Below, piece after piece: positions 27,215 to 38,080 of a stretch of 43,008 nt of DNA. Origin of the DNA: Alphaproteobacteria bacterium RIFCSPHIGHO2_02_FULL_46_13. GTDB lineage: Bacteria; Pseudomonadota; Alphaproteobacteria; Micavibrionales; Micavibrionaceae. The translations under genes and the position numbers were made by a program. The stretch lies in NCBI GenBank assembly GCA_001767915.1, contig MEMI01000004.1, positions 6,370 to 49,377 of the forward strand, written 5' to 3'. Numbering within the stretch: the stretch's first letter is position 1; every line of letters begins with the position of its first letter. Below the pieces are notes generated by a model. That model was given only the letters and a program-made list of their open reading frames with translations, was not told the DNA's origin and did no database searches.

Positions 27215-27395
27215 TTATAGTGCGAGATTAATGTGTTCCGCAGCAATTGTCTATAATTTCCCATAGATTGAGAAGCGCTTGAAGGCATGTGGTTAATTGC
27301 TATTATGGATACAGACCGAATAGACAATTGAAAAAAACGTAAAACAATTTTAAGATGGGGAGGTTTTCGACAAATTCACCTAAGGCTTTCATACT

Positions 27396-27947
27396 GTGCC
27401 CCTCAATCTCAAAAAAATTAGCGCTCTCGTCGTTGAGGATTTGCACCCAATGCGTACGGTAATCGTTTCGGTTCTTGATGCATTTGGTATTGGGACTATT
27501 TATGAAGCCTCCAATGGCGAACGTGGCTATGAGCTTTTTCAAAAGCATAATCCCGACATTATTATCACCGACTGGCTGATGGAGCCGGTTGACGGTTTAG
27601 AATTTATTCGTATGGTGCGCAAAAATAAAGACTCTGTAAACCGTTTGGTGCCTATCATTATGATGACAGGCTATAGTGCTATGCAACGGGTTACAATGGC
27701 GCGAGATTTAGGTGCAACCGAATTTTTAACCAAACCATTTACAGGGCGGGATTTAGCCAAGCGGATTAACTTGATTATTAATCGCCCGCGCGACTTTGTG
27801 GAAACCGAGCATTTTTTCGGCCCAAACCGCAGAAGGAAAAAAGGAGATGACTATGCGGGTCCTCGTCGTCGAGAAGATGAATCTCGCGGCAACAAGACAG
27901 ATAGCAACAATGGAAAACAAAACCCATGGGAAATTATAATAGAATAG
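27396..27947 (+). CDS. CheY-like response regulator with charged C-terminal extension
   Basis: GTG start; ALVVEDLHPMRTVIVSVLDAFGI...DIIITDWLMEPVDGLEFIRMVR...IIMMTGYS...GATEFLTKPF; C-terminal FFGPNRRRKKGDDYAGPRRR. Confidence 0.92.
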   Translation: MPLNLKKISALVVEDLHPMRTVIVSVLDAFGIGTIYEASNGERGYELFQKHNPDIIITDWLMEPVDGLEFIRMVRKNKDSVNRLVPIIMMTGYSAMQRVTMARDLGATEFLTKPFTGRDLAKRINLIINRPRDFVETEHFFGPNRRRKKGDDYAGPRRREDESRGNKTDSNNGKQNPWEIIIE

Positions 27948-28004
27948 GGAGCTATCCTATTATGATGATAAAAAACAAAATCAATAGAAATCAGTGTTAA
28001 AATT

Positions 28005-28508
28005 ATGAGTGAGAAAAAAGCCAAAATTATCAAGGTTGAGAATAAGCTGCAAAAAAAAGCTGGCTTTGGCGAGATTCCTGAAGTGACCATTTCAAGAGCA
28101 GAAAACGTTATCTTAAATAACAATGTTGATTTCAAAGAAATTGCAACACCCATTCTTTTGAGCCTCAGGGAAACAGTCAAGCTGTCCAGAGAAAACCCGG
28201 AAAGAATTGATATTCTGCGCCAAGAACTCATCAAGCCTATCATGGAACTCAAAGCAAACGGTGCCATGTTCAAATATGAATTGATTGGGACGTTGGCAGG
28301 AATCATGCTCAGCTTTCTGGAACATATCAATCAACTTAATCCGGATGCTTTGGAGATTATCGAAGCCCATGAAAAAACCCTGACCTTGATCGTGATGAAA
28401 GGGATCAAGGGCGATGGCGGATTGCTGGGCAAGCAAGTCATTGAAGAATTAGAAAGCGCCTGCGGACGATATTACCGCAAGAACCCCGATAAATTTATAT
28501 CCCCATAG
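28005..28508 (+). CDS. Conserved-looking hypothetical protein, possible response-regulator partner
   Basis: 167-aa helical ORF directly downstream of the CheY-like gene, followed by a terminator. Confidence 0.75.
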   Translation: MSEKKAKIIKVENKLQKKAGFGEIPEVTISRAENVILNNNVDFKEIATPILLSLRETVKLSRENPERIDILRQELIKPIMELKANGAMFKYELIGTLAGIMLSFLEHINQLNPDALEIIEAHEKTLTLIVMKGIKGDGGLLGKQVIEELESACGRYYRKNPDKFISP

Positions 28509-28540
28509 AAAAAGCGCCCAATCAATGGGCGCTTTTAAAT
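28509..28540. terminator. Rho-independent terminator between convergent genes
   Basis: aaaaagcgcccaatcaatgggcgcttttaaat. Confidence 0.85.
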
Positions 28541-28564
28541 TTTCAATCTTTTGCAAAGAGCTAA

Positions 28565-29122
28565 TTACTTCACGCGGGCAACATATTCGTCTGTGCGTGT
28601 ATCGATCTCGATTTTTTCACCGATCTCAACGAATGCAGGAACAGGAATCTCAAAACCGGATGCCAATTTAGCTGGCTTCATCACTTTACCAGATGTATCA
28701 CCGCGAACGGCTGGTTCTGTGTAGATCACTTCACGAACAATTTTCACAGGTGGTGTCACAGAGATTGGTTTCCCTTCGAAGAATTTTACTTCGCAAGGCA
28801 TTTGTTCTTCCAGATATTTCAGAACGCCTTCGATATCATCTTTGGACAATTCATATTGGTTATATTCTTCGTCCATGAATACATACATATCGCCATCAGC
28901 GTATGAGTAAGTGACTTCTTTGGTTTCGAGAATAATGTCTTCGAATTTTTCATCTGTTTTGTAAATACCTTCGGAATTCGAACCCGTCAAAATATTGCGG
29001 AATTTGAATTTCATGACGGCAGCGTTACGGCCTGATTTATTATATTCAGCTTTTTGAATAACGATTGGTGCGCCATCCATGACAACAACGTTTCCGGCTT
29101 TTAGGTCTTGAGCGAATTTCAT
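28565..29122 (-). CDS. efp: Elongation factor P, Arg32 (EarP-modified) subtype
   Basis: [47 protein letters not shown]; counting from Met1 the loop-tip residue is Arg32; adjacent to earP. Confidence 0.95.
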   Translation of the reverse strand: MKFAQDLKAGNVVVMDGAPIVIQKAEYNKSGRNAAVMKFKFRNILTGSNSEGIYKTDEKFEDIILETKEVTYSYADGDMYVFMDEEYNQYELSKDDIEGVLKYLEEQMPCEVKFFEGKPISVTPPVKIVREVIYTEPAVRGDTSGKVMKPAKLASGFEIPVPAFVEIGEKIEIDTRTDEYVARVK

Positions 29123-29133
29123 AGGAATATCCT

Positions 29134-30231
29134 TTATTTCTTAGTTATTTGAGTGTTTGCAAACGTCAGAAGCTGCGTTGATAAATCAATCTGGTTGCAC
29201 AGATAGTCCGACCAATTTTGCGCTCCTGACTTTAAGCCAGCGAGAGATTGAAGGCTTAACCCGCAAACATCCCAACTATGCTTTGTCAGTATTTGGCCTT
29301 CTTCATTCCACAAATCATGCAAATTGGCAAGCCTTTCGAAACTCGCCTCATCATAAAAAGGGCGAATTTTCTCTAAAAAGGCATGAAGTTTGACCAAATG
29401 AGCCGCTTCTTCCTGAACATAAATGTTCCAGATAAAGGGTTTTCCGGCGAGTTGCGCCCGCACAAACGAGTCCTCACCGCGAACAAAATTAAAATCGCAT
29501 GTCCAGAGCAGATAGTCGTAATCCACCTGTGACAGAAAAGGAATCTCAATGATTTCAACTGATCCGACCTTTTGGGGCGTGTTTTGAGGGGTGCGAACAG
29601 GTCTGAAAAGGCGAATAGGCTTATCTGCCCCGCCCAAATGTTCTATCAATTGATCTAATGGGGCTGTTTTGTAGCAAAATAGGCTGATATCGATATATTT
29701 TTGGTCTATTTCAGGGATAAAATGCGCTTTTCTCCATAAATTATGGGCATTTTCATCATTTAAAAACGCATTTCTGCGGGAAATCAGGCCATTTTCTCTG
29801 ATAATACCCCCCGTTTGTGCATCAAAGCCCGGAAAAAACAGTGTTTTGGTGAGGCCTGTGGATGGATGTTTGGAGGGAATGGCATGGCATCCCGCCACCC
29901 AGTCTTCGGCACTGATATATTCCAGATCAATCCAGACCGATTTTTTGGCAACCATGGCCGCAATCACGTTATCGGGCAACGGACAGGCAAAGGCCTCAAT
30001 CACCATGTCTGCGGCCTGATGATAGTCGATGTCTTTGACCCAATGAATGACCTCAACGCCTGAACGGTCATCGGGCATAATCGCCTTGGCACTCTCCATA
30101 TCATCCACGAACAGGCGAACTGTGATATGATGGTCGAGCGACAATTGTCGAGACAGACGCCAGCAAACGCCGATGTCACCAAAATTATCGACAACCGCAC
30201 AAAAAATGTCTATGGATTTAATTAAATTCAT
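29134..30231 (-). CDS. earP: EF-P arginine rhamnosyltransferase EarP (DUF2331)
   Basis: [24 protein letters not shown] and [42 protein letters not shown] are EarP hallmarks. Confidence 0.93.
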   Translation of the reverse strand: MNLIKSIDIFCAVVDNFGDIGVCWRLSRQLSLDHHITVRLFVDDMESAKAIMPDDRSGVEVIHWVKDIDYHQAADMVIEAFACPLPDNVIAAMVAKKSVWIDLEYISAEDWVAGCHAIPSKHPSTGLTKTLFFPGFDAQTGGIIRENGLISRRNAFLNDENAHNLWRKAHFIPEIDQKYIDISLFCYKTAPLDQLIEHLGGADKPIRLFRPVRTPQNTPQKVGSVEIIEIPFLSQVDYDYLLWTCDFNFVRGEDSFVRAQLAGKPFIWNIYVQEEAAHLVKLHAFLEKIRPFYDEASFERLANLHDLWNEEGQILTKHSWDVCGLSLQSLAGLKSGAQNWSDYLCNQIDLSTQLLTFANTQITKK

Positions 30232-30277
30232 CGCTCTTTTATGATGGTTTTTCCGTCAAAGGGCAAAAGGAAAATAT

Positions 30278-30805
30278 TTGATGTCACTACTCCCTATTAT
30301 TATCGTTCCCGATCCTGTTTTGAAAGAGGTTGCACAACCGATTGAAAACATCACCGAGGCCATTCAAAAACAGGCGGCGGATATGATCGAGACCATGTAT
30401 GACGCCCCGGGGATTGGCTTGGCAGCCAATCAGGTCGGGATGCTCAACCGTCTGTTTGTGATGGATGTCAATTACCGCAAGAACGACCAAAGCCGTGATG
30501 CCGTGGTTCTGATCAACCCTGAAATCATTTGGCGGTCTGAGGAAATGAGCGTGATGGAAGAAGGATGCCTGTCCATCCCCCAACAATATGCCGAAGTTGA
30601 ACGCCCGAAAACCGTGCGCGTCAAATATATCGACCTCAAGGGGCAAGTTCAGGAGATGGAAGGATCGGATTTAACATCCCACTGCCTGCAACATGAACTG
30701 GATCATTTGAACGGGACTTTGTTTATCGATTATCTCTCACGCCTCAAACGCAACATGATCCTGCGCAAAGTGGACAAGATGGTCAAAGACGGACAAATTC
30801 TCTAA
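30278..30805 (+). CDS. def: Peptide deformylase
   Basis: GIGLAANQVG, EEGCLSIP, HELDHLNGTLFIDYLS motifs. Confidence 0.97.
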   Translation: MMSLLPIIIVPDPVLKEVAQPIENITEAIQKQAADMIETMYDAPGIGLAANQVGMLNRLFVMDVNYRKNDQSRDAVVLINPEIIWRSEEMSVMEEGCLSIPQQYAEVERPKTVRVKYIDLKGQVQEMEGSDLTSHCLQHELDHLNGTLFIDYLSRLKRNMILRKVDKMVKDGQIL

Positions 30806-30806
30806 T

Positions 30807-30984
30807 ATCCCTCGCCCCTTGGGGGAGAGGGCAACGCAGGCTTGGGGCGAAGCCCCTTAGCCGAAGTCGGGTGAGGGGGGGCAACAGGTTTTGTTTTTTG
30901 AACCATAGTAGCCCCCTCACCCAGCTCCGCCTAAAGCCTTACGGCTTAAGGCTTCTCAACCCTCTCCCCCAAGGGGCGAGGGAT
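30807..30984. repeat. Nested inverted-repeat element between def and murJ
   Basis: Outer arms atccctcgccccttgggggagaggg (30807-) and ccctctcccccaaggggcgagggat (-30984) are reverse complements; inner arms gggtgagggggg and ccccctcaccc plus small internal palindromes. Confidence 0.9.
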
Positions 30985-30995
30985 TTGAATAACCC

Positions 30996-32573
30996 CTAAC
31001 GTCTCAACGCCTTCAGATCAACCAATTTGAACATCACAACAAGGGTGCCATATACAGCACCGCCGACCAGAACGGCGGCTGTCACTTGTTGCCATTCGAC
31101 AAAGTGGTTGAGTTCGAACAACGTCACTATGACCGCCCCCGCCATCACGAACGCAACCGCCATGACTTTACCGAGATAGGTGATTAATTCAAGGCGCGCC
31201 AGTCCATTCCCGACCCGTTTATTCAGTCGATAAAATGTCAGGATGGAAGACAGGCAATAGGCCAGAGAATAAGAAAGCGCCAACCCCGACACCCCCATCA
31301 TTTTGACGAGCGGGATCGCCAGCGCAATATTGATGATATTTTCAACGACATTCAGTTTGAACGGTGTTTTGGTATCCGATAACGCATAATATCCGCGCAT
31401 CAAGAACAGATAGGCCGAAAACGGAAATAACCCCACCGCAAACATGGATAATGTGCCACCCGTTAAATGCGCGGCCTCAACCGTAAATGACCCGTGGTTG
31501 AGAAGCGTGATCAGTAATGGTGTCGCAATCAACATATAGCCGACAGAGGCGGGAATCATCAGGAGCATGAGGATTTTCACCCCCTGCACCATCTTATCCG
31601 CCATATCCACCAAGTGAGCCGAGGCCGCGTCCTGCGCGATTTTGGGCATAAAGGTTGTGATGATGGTCATCGCAAGCAACCCGTGCGGCAATACAAAGAA
31701 TGCAAAGGCGGTTTGATAGGCGGTCATCCATCCTTCCTGATGCAGTGCCAGCAAACTGACAACATATAAGGCAACCTGATTGGCGATGACATAGCCCAAT
31801 GTCCAACCCGATAATTTCAAAACCTTTTGAACTTCGGGGTGTTTCCAGTCGGGTAAAAATTCAAGTTTGATGCCTGATCGCATCATCGCAGGCACAAGAG
31901 TGAGTGCAGACACCGCAATTCCCGCCGTTGTCCCCCACCCTAGATAGGTGATAATCGTTGCATTCTGCGCCGCCATTTCAAGCGTCACCCCATGCCCGAA
32001 TAGGTGCGGAAGTGCGACCAGAATACCAATCACCACGATATTATTCAGAATGGGCGCATAAGCGGGCAAGGCAAATTTATGTTGCGCATTCAAAAGGGCC
32101 GTTGCCATCGACACCAACCCGTAAAAGAAAATCTGCGGCATAAAGAGGCGCACAAAATGCGTACCGACTGCCGCGAATTCCTGCGGGTTATCTTGGCGGG
32201 TCACGCTGTAAATCTGCATAATCAAAGGGGCAGCCAATACCATCACCAACGTCAATCCCGCGAGTAGAATAGTTGTGATACTTAAAACCGCACTGATGGC
32301 TTTATGATCATCCTGTTTCAATGACCGCACAAAGGACGGTAATAAAGTTGCCGATAAAATCCCGCCGAGCATTAATTCATAAATAATATTGGGGGTGGTG
32401 TTGGCGGTATTATAAACGTCACTCAATCCCCCCAAACCAATCGCATAGGCCAGCGCCAGAATGCGCCCGAACCCCGTCACCCGCGACAACAATGTCCCGC
32501 CGCCCACCAAGAGATTGGAGAGGAGGAATTTGCGGGATTCTGTTGTGTCTTTTACTTGTGTCTGGTCAACCAT
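30996..32573 (-). CDS. murJ: Lipid II flippase MurJ
   Basis: Multi-TM MviN/MurJ sequence: LLVGGGTLLSRVTGFGRILALAYAIGLGGLSDVYNTANTTPNIIYELMLGGILSATLLPSFV. Confidence 0.95.
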   Translation of the reverse strand: MVDQTQVKDTTESRKFLLSNLLVGGGTLLSRVTGFGRILALAYAIGLGGLSDVYNTANTTPNIIYELMLGGILSATLLPSFVRSLKQDDHKAISAVLSITTILLAGLTLVMVLAAPLIMQIYSVTRQDNPQEFAAVGTHFVRLFMPQIFFYGLVSMATALLNAQHKFALPAYAPILNNIVVIGILVALPHLFGHGVTLEMAAQNATIITYLGWGTTAGIAVSALTLVPAMMRSGIKLEFLPDWKHPEVQKVLKLSGWTLGYVIANQVALYVVSLLALHQEGWMTAYQTAFAFFVLPHGLLAMTIITTFMPKIAQDAASAHLVDMADKMVQGVKILMLLMIPASVGYMLIATPLLITLLNHGSFTVEAAHLTGGTLSMFAVGLFPFSAYLFLMRGYYALSDTKTPFKLNVVENIINIALAIPLVKMMGVSGLALSYSLAYCLSSILTFYRLNKRVGNGLARLELITYLGKVMAVAFVMAGAVIVTLFELNHFVEWQQVTAAVLVGGAVYGTLVVMFKLVDLKALRR

Positions 32574-32632
32574 ATATATGGTTTAACGGACAGGCGGCTT
32601 TTTGTGAATGGCCTATGTGGATAAAATAGACA

Positions 32633-32672
32633 AAAGGCGGCAGGATTTTTAAATCCCACCGCCTTTTTTAAA
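32633..32672. terminator. Rho-independent terminator
   Basis: aaaggcggcaggatttttaaatcccaccgccttttttaaaa stem with T tract, between murJ and actP. Confidence 0.7.
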
Positions 32673-32681
32673 AGCAATTCG

Positions 32682-34256
32682 TTAGTGTTTGGCCGCTTCC
32701 TCTGCGCCGATCCCTGTTTGAGCCCTGAAATACTGGTCATCAAACGCTTCTTGCTCTTTGACGGCACTGGCTGATTTATCGGTGATGGAGAATAACCAAA
32801 TCCCCACAAAAGCTACCGTCATTGAAAAGAGTGCAGGGTATTTGTACGGGAAGATCGCCGTCGTAAACCCGAACACATCCACCCAGACAACAGGACTGAT
32901 CACCACCAGAATGGTCGCGGTCAATAACCCTGCCCAGCCACCGAAAACCGCGCCACGGGTTGTCAGTTTTTTCCAATAGATGGATAAGAACAAAATCGGG
33001 AAGTTGGCACTGGCCGCAATCGCAAAGGCCAACCCGACCATAAAGGCCACGTTTTGTTTTTCAAAGACGATGCCGAGGAAAATCGCCGCAACCCCCAACC
33101 CAATGGTTGCGTAGCGGGAAATTTTCATTTCCTTTTTCTCGTCATGTTTGCCGTCACTGAACACGTTGGCATAGAGATCATGGCTGATCGCCGATGCGCC
33201 CGATAGAGTCAACCCAGACACAACCGCCAGAATGGTCGCGAACGCCACCGCCGAGATAAAGCCAAGCATCACATTCCCACCCAGAAACGAGGACAGGTGA
33301 ACGGCTGCCATATTATCACCGCCGACCAACTTACCATTCGCATCCAGAAAGTCCGGATTTTGAAGCAGAAAGGCCACCGCACCAAACCCGATAACAGAAG
33401 TCAGGATATAGAAGTATCCGATAAATCCTGTTGCATAGAGGGTCGATATATTCGCCTGTTTCGCATCAGGAACGGTAAAGAACCGCATCAGAATATGTGG
33501 TAGTCCGGCCGTCCCGAACATTAAGGCCAGCCCCAGCGAGATCGCGGACACAGGGTCAGACACCAGTCCACCGGGTGCCATGATTGCATCGCCTTTGGCA
33601 TGTTTTTCAATCGCTGCACTAAACAACGCATCGGGATTAAAATTAAAATGGGAGAGAACCATACCCGCCAGCAATGTTGCGCCGAATAACAACATACAGG
33701 CCTTTACAATCTGCACCCATGTTGTGGCGATCATTCCGCCGAAGGTCACATAAACGATCATCAGAACACCCACAACGATGACCGCATAATTATATTCAAG
33801 CCCGAATAAAACCTGAATCAGTTTCCCCGCGCCCACCATCTGGGCAATCAGATACAACGCAACTGTTGCGAGCGTTCCGCACGCCGCCAGAATCCGCGTC
33901 GGCCTTTGTTTCAAACGGTAACAGGCCACGTCCGAGAAAGTGTATTTACCCAAATTCCGCAAAGGCTCCGCAATCAACAACAACACAATCGGCCATCCGA
34001 CCAGAAACCCGACGGAGTAAATCAACCCGTCAAACCCCGATGAAAACACCAGTGCGGAAATACCCAAAAAAGATGCGGCAGACATATAATCTCCCGCAAT
34101 CGCCAATCCGTTTTGAAATCCTGTGATATTCCCGCCCGCCGAATAAAAACTCTTGGTGGTGGTCATCTTCTTCGATGCCCAATAGGTGATCCCGAGCGTC
34201 AACAGCACGAAGACACCAAACATACCGACGGCTATAACATTTATTCCTGTATTCAT
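32682..34256 (-). CDS. actP: Cation/acetate symporter (SSS family)
   Basis: SSS transporter with [35 protein letters not shown]; paired with a DUF485 gene. Confidence 0.94.
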   Translation of the reverse strand: MNTGINVIAVGMFGVFVLLTLGITYWASKKMTTTKSFYSAGGNITGFQNGLAIAGDYMSAASFLGISALVFSSGFDGLIYSVGFLVGWPIVLLLIAEPLRNLGKYTFSDVACYRLKQRPTRILAACGTLATVALYLIAQMVGAGKLIQVLFGLEYNYAVIVVGVLMIVYVTFGGMIATTWVQIVKACMLLFGATLLAGMVLSHFNFNPDALFSAAIEKHAKGDAIMAPGGLVSDPVSAISLGLALMFGTAGLPHILMRFFTVPDAKQANISTLYATGFIGYFYILTSVIGFGAVAFLLQNPDFLDANGKLVGGDNMAAVHLSSFLGGNVMLGFISAVAFATILAVVSGLTLSGASAISHDLYANVFSDGKHDEKKEMKISRYATIGLGVAAIFLGIVFEKQNVAFMVGLAFAIAASANFPILFLSIYWKKLTTRGAVFGGWAGLLTATILVVISPVVWVDVFGFTTAIFPYKYPALFSMTVAFVGIWLFSITDKSASAVKEQEAFDDQYFRAQTGIGAEEAAKH

Positions 34257-34579
34257 TATTCAGCTCCTATCCCGTTTGATACTGCATTCTCGCGAAGTTT
34301 TTTACTCAAAGGATCCAAGACCTGATTGGCCTTGCGGACATAAATGCACATGATCAGAAAACTGAAAAGCATCACGCCAAGACCGACAACAATGCCATAG
34401 CTTGTATCGCTCTCGCCGATCTTTGTTCCCAGTAAAGCGGGGTCAAAAGCAATCGTTAGAATAAAGCCGTAATAAACAGTAAGCATCAGAGCGAGCAACG
34501 ACCATTTACTTTTCGACCGTTCCTTGATCAAGGTGATATATTCTTCACTGTGGCGCAAATGTGGTGTGTGGTTGCTCAT
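34256..34579 (-). CDS. DUF485 domain-containing membrane protein (YjcH-like)
   Basis: [38 protein letters not shown]; upstream of actP. Confidence 0.92.
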   Translation of the reverse strand: MSNHTPHLRHSEEYITLIKERSKSKWSLLALMLTVYYGFILTIAFDPALLGTKIGESDTSYGIVVGLGVMLFSFLIMCIYVRKANQVLDPLSKKLRENAVSNGIGAE

Positions 34580-34772
34580 TCTAGATCTCCGTTATTTGAA
34601 TATAAACGCTGTCTATTTATTTTTTTAGTTCACAACTTACAGTTTATCACAAAACTAAATCAAATTCGGAAATTCATGTTTTGCCGCGCAGCATATTAAA
34701 CGCAAAATCTGGGCTTGCGAGTCTACAAGCCCAGAAATTAAGCCTTACAAAAGAATAAATTTATTTCAAATT

Positions 34773-35855
34773 TTATTGAAACAGGGATACGTATGCACCA
34801 TAGCCTTCTTTTTCCAAATCGGCTTTCGGAATAAACCGAAGGGAGGCTGAATTGATACAATAACGCAGCCCGCCTTTATCACGCGGCCCGTCATCAAAGA
34901 CATGGCCTAAGTGACTATTAGCCTTTGGCGACCTGACCTCCATCCGTTTCATCCCGTGACTGATATCTGTGTTTTCAATCAATTTCTGGCGTTGGATAGG
35001 TTGGGTAAAGCTTGGCCAGCCGCTGCCTGAATCAAATTTATCGGTCGATGAAAATAATGGCTCGCCAGAGACAATATCGACATAAATTCCGTCTTGATGA
35101 TTATCCCAATATTCGTTTTTAAACGGTGGTTCGGTGCCGTTTTCCTGGGTCACATATTTCTGCATATCATTTAATTTGGACATGTCTTTATCCTCTTTAT
35201 AAAGTTGCGGGAAATTTTTCTCTAACGCTTTGACCTTTGGCGCGTCATGGATGGCGATATAGGGTTGGTTCGGATTTAACCGCGCATAATCCTGATGGTA
35301 ATCTTCAGCCTTATAAAATTCTTTCAAAGGTTCGATGGTCGTCGCAATCGGTTGATCAAATATTTTCGCCGCATTTAACTCGGCGATATAGTTCGCCACA
35401 TATTGTTTTTGATCTTCATCCGCAACAAAAACAGATGACCGATATTGTGTCCCAGTATCGGGTCCTTGCCTGTTTACCTCAGTCGGGTCATGCGCCACCG
35501 AGAAAAACACCTGTAAAATTTGCCCGAGATTGATCTGTTGCGGGTCATAGGTCACCCGCACCACTTCGGCATGCCCCGTATCCCCTGAACTGACCTGATG
35601 ATATGTGGCTGTGACAGCATCACCGCCTGCATATCCCGAAATAGCTGTCTCGACACCTTTTAAATGTTGGAACACAGCCTGTATGCCCCAGAAACACCCG
35701 CCACCCAGAACAATGCTCTGTTGCCCCCCCGCCACCGTAAACGGCTTTGACGGCGCAGGAACGGAAACAGCATAAGAAGATCCCAAAGAACAAAAAAGAG
35801 CCACAATAAACACTCCGCATAAAATCAAAATCAGACGCATAGCCATGCCCCTCAA
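34773..35855 (-). CDS. msrAB: Periplasmic fused peptide-methionine (S)-S-oxide/(R)-S-oxide reductase MsrAB
   Basis: [28 protein letters not shown] (MsrA) and [20 protein letters not shown]...[15 protein letters not shown] (MsrB); N-terminal signal/anchor. Confidence 0.94.
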   Translation of the reverse strand: MRGMAMRLILILCGVFIVALFCSLGSSYAVSVPAPSKPFTVAGGQQSIVLGGGCFWGIQAVFQHLKGVETAISGYAGGDAVTATYHQVSSGDTGHAEVVRVTYDPQQINLGQILQVFFSVAHDPTEVNRQGPDTGTQYRSSVFVADEDQKQYVANYIAELNAAKIFDQPIATTIEPLKEFYKAEDYHQDYARLNPNQPYIAIHDAPKVKALEKNFPQLYKEDKDMSKLNDMQKYVTQENGTEPPFKNEYWDNHQDGIYVDIVSGEPLFSSTDKFDSGSGWPSFTQPIQRQKLIENTDISHGMKRMEVRSPKANSHLGHVFDDGPRDKGGLRYCINSASLRFIPKADLEKEGYGAYVSLFQ

Positions 35856-35906
35856 AGAGTTGGTCTATAAGTAAGATGGAGTGTTTTATAGAATTAGCAA
35901 GGAGGT

Positions 35907-36800
35907 TTAAAGTGCGGGAACAACCGTAAAACAATTCTGATTAACGGTCAGAGTATCGCCCGTCACTTTATGGGTCAGCACATTACCGCGCCATTCCACA
36001 TCTTTTGGATTGATGCTATTACCGAGAACAATAAAATTCATTGTTTGATAAACCCAAGGAATTGAAAATCCCGTCGGAATCTGGCTCGGAGCAATGGAAG
36101 ATCCCATACAATCAACGGTGACGCTATCTTTTCCCCATGACGCATCCAACACGATAATACTCCGCCCAGCGCCCAATTTAACAGTATCATTTCCGGTGCC
36201 ACCATTCACAATCCTATTGCCAGTTGCGTCTGTAATAGTGTCGTCATCAGGGCCGCCGACCAACATCAGGTCGGCCTCATTCGTCAACCCAACTGTGCCT
36301 CTGTTCATATCACAACTAATGGCATCTTTCCCCGATGTTCCGACAATAATATTGGCAGACGGTGTTTTCGCCGAGCAACTCAATGACAGCTTTGCACTGG
36401 CAGAAGATGGGGCAATGATGGAACTTGAATCAATGCGTAAAGTCTCAAAAGAACGCTGGTCACCATTTTGGCCATTTGCCCCAGACAGGAAATAAAGTGG
36501 CAAATCCGAATTTGTCATTCTATCAACCAAAATCGCAATTGTATCATTTGCCTGTTGAGGAACTTTTTTCTGTTCGGAGCGATAGTAAGTTAAAGCTTTT
36601 TGAGCTTCCTCAACAGCCAAGGATTTTTGTTTGGCGTCCGGCGTATTGGCTTCATCTGCTAAAATAAGCTCAACTGGCATTTTAGGTTCATTGAAAACGA
36701 ACGGAGTTGGTTCATCCACCTGAAAGGTAAGCATGCCATAAGCCGTATAGAGACCGATGGCGACAAGAACAAAAATCAAAAAATTGACATACGGCTTCAT
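35907..36800 (-). CDS. Membrane-anchored RTX-like protein
   Basis: N-terminal TM; nonapeptide-like GGPDDDTIT, GGTGNDTVK; C-terminal FIVLGNSINPKDVEWRGNVLTHKVTGDTLTV resembles hemolysin-type calcium-binding related segments. Confidence 0.65.
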   Translation of the reverse strand: MKPYVNFLIFVLVAIGLYTAYGMLTFQVDEPTPFVFNEPKMPVELILADEANTPDAKQKSLAVEEAQKALTYYRSEQKKVPQQANDTIAILVDRMTNSDLPLYFLSGANGQNGDQRSFETLRIDSSSIIAPSSASAKLSLSCSAKTPSANIIVGTSGKDAISCDMNRGTVGLTNEADLMLVGGPDDDTITDATGNRIVNGGTGNDTVKLGAGRSIIVLDASWGKDSVTVDCMGSSIAPSQIPTGFSIPWVYQTMNFIVLGNSINPKDVEWRGNVLTHKVTGDTLTVNQNCFTVVPAL

Positions 36801-36887
36801 GAAACACCCGAACCTTTGAAGGGCAATTGAGGAGGGATAAAATTAATCTGTTAAAGTATAACCGAAATTTTCCTGTTTGACCACGGC

Positions 36888-37934
36888 TTATGTTTTGGGA
36901 TGAGACGGTGCCGCCGCAACCTGATTTCGACCATTATGTTTAGCAGTATAAAGGGCCGCATCTGCTCTTTCGATAATATCTTCAACAGTTTTATCGGCAA
37001 CATATTCGGCAACACCCACAGACATCGTGATCCGCCCCAAGACTTTGCCGGTGCTGCGGTTAATCACATCTTTGCTGGCGACCGCTTTACGAAGCGCATT
37101 TCCAACAATCACTGCTCCGGTCAGATCGGTGTCGGGCAGAATAATTGCGAATTCTTCCCCGCCATAACGGGCGGCAAAGTCTTTCCCTTTAATACTGTCT
37201 TTCAGGGTTCTGGCGACAAGGCGCAAAACCTGATCCCCCACCTGATGCCCGAAATTATCGTTAAAGGATTTGAAATGGTCAATATCCAACATCAGGAGCG
37301 TAAAGCCCTGTTTATTCTTTTCGGCATCTTGGAAAATGCGGTCAAATTCACTGTCGAATGATTTGCGGTTGGCAAGTCCCGTCAATCCGTCGGTCATGGC
37401 CTCGCGGCGCACATGCTCCAGATCGCGACGTAATTCTTCCATAGCGGCATTTGACTGTTCAAGCATTTCTTCGAGTTGGCTACTCTGCACAATCATCGAT
37501 TCGGTGCTCTGGGACGCAAGTTTAACAACCTCTTGGAGCTCTGTTTGATTTTTGGCGGAGCCTATTTTTGTATTAACGGCATCAAGAGTTTTATTGTAAT
37601 CTTTAGTGGCTTTTTGCACACCGTGAACAACATCACTGACCGATTGAATGGTATTTTGAACTTGAGCTCCCGTATTGCGCACAGTCTCTTCATTTCGTAA
37701 ATCGCTTAAAAACCGATTATAAAGGGTGCTACACACATAATCGCTGATGGTTTGCTCAGATTCCACAATTGCATCGATCACTCTCACGACCTCGGGAATG
37801 CTCCGCGCATAATAAACATACCAAAGCTCATAATTCTCGGGGGTTGGAAGAATATCTTCCTTTTTGATACGCTCTATCACTTTGACGGATAGTTCGTTTG
37901 TCACTTCTTTTTCTCGAGAACTAAGGAAAGTCAC
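36888..37934 (-). CDS. Diguanylate cyclase (GGDEF domain)
   Basis: DGLTGLANRKSFDSEFDRIF, MLDIDHFKSFNDNFGHQVGDQVL, ARYGGEEFAIILP; N-terminal helical sensor region. Confidence 0.96.
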   Translation of the reverse strand: MTFLSSREKEVTNELSVKVIERIKKEDILPTPENYELWYVYYARSIPEVVRVIDAIVESEQTISDYVCSTLYNRFLSDLRNEETVRNTGAQVQNTIQSVSDVVHGVQKATKDYNKTLDAVNTKIGSAKNQTELQEVVKLASQSTESMIVQSSQLEEMLEQSNAAMEELRRDLEHVRREAMTDGLTGLANRKSFDSEFDRIFQDAEKNKQGFTLLMLDIDHFKSFNDNFGHQVGDQVLRLVARTLKDSIKGKDFAARYGGEEFAIILPDTDLTGAVIVGNALRKAVASKDVINRSTGKVLGRITMSVGVAEYVADKTVEDIIERADAALYTAKHNGRNQVAAAPSHPKT

Positions 37935-38080
37935 GTTATTACTCCAAATAGGAAAATTAATGTCAGAATAAGGTAAACAGAAAATTCATATGTTGCCAAG
38001 CAGCAAAGCTATCGTTTAAAGCAAAAAGACCAATAAAATTACCCTAATATGCTTCCTAAGAAAACTAACTTACCAAATTT

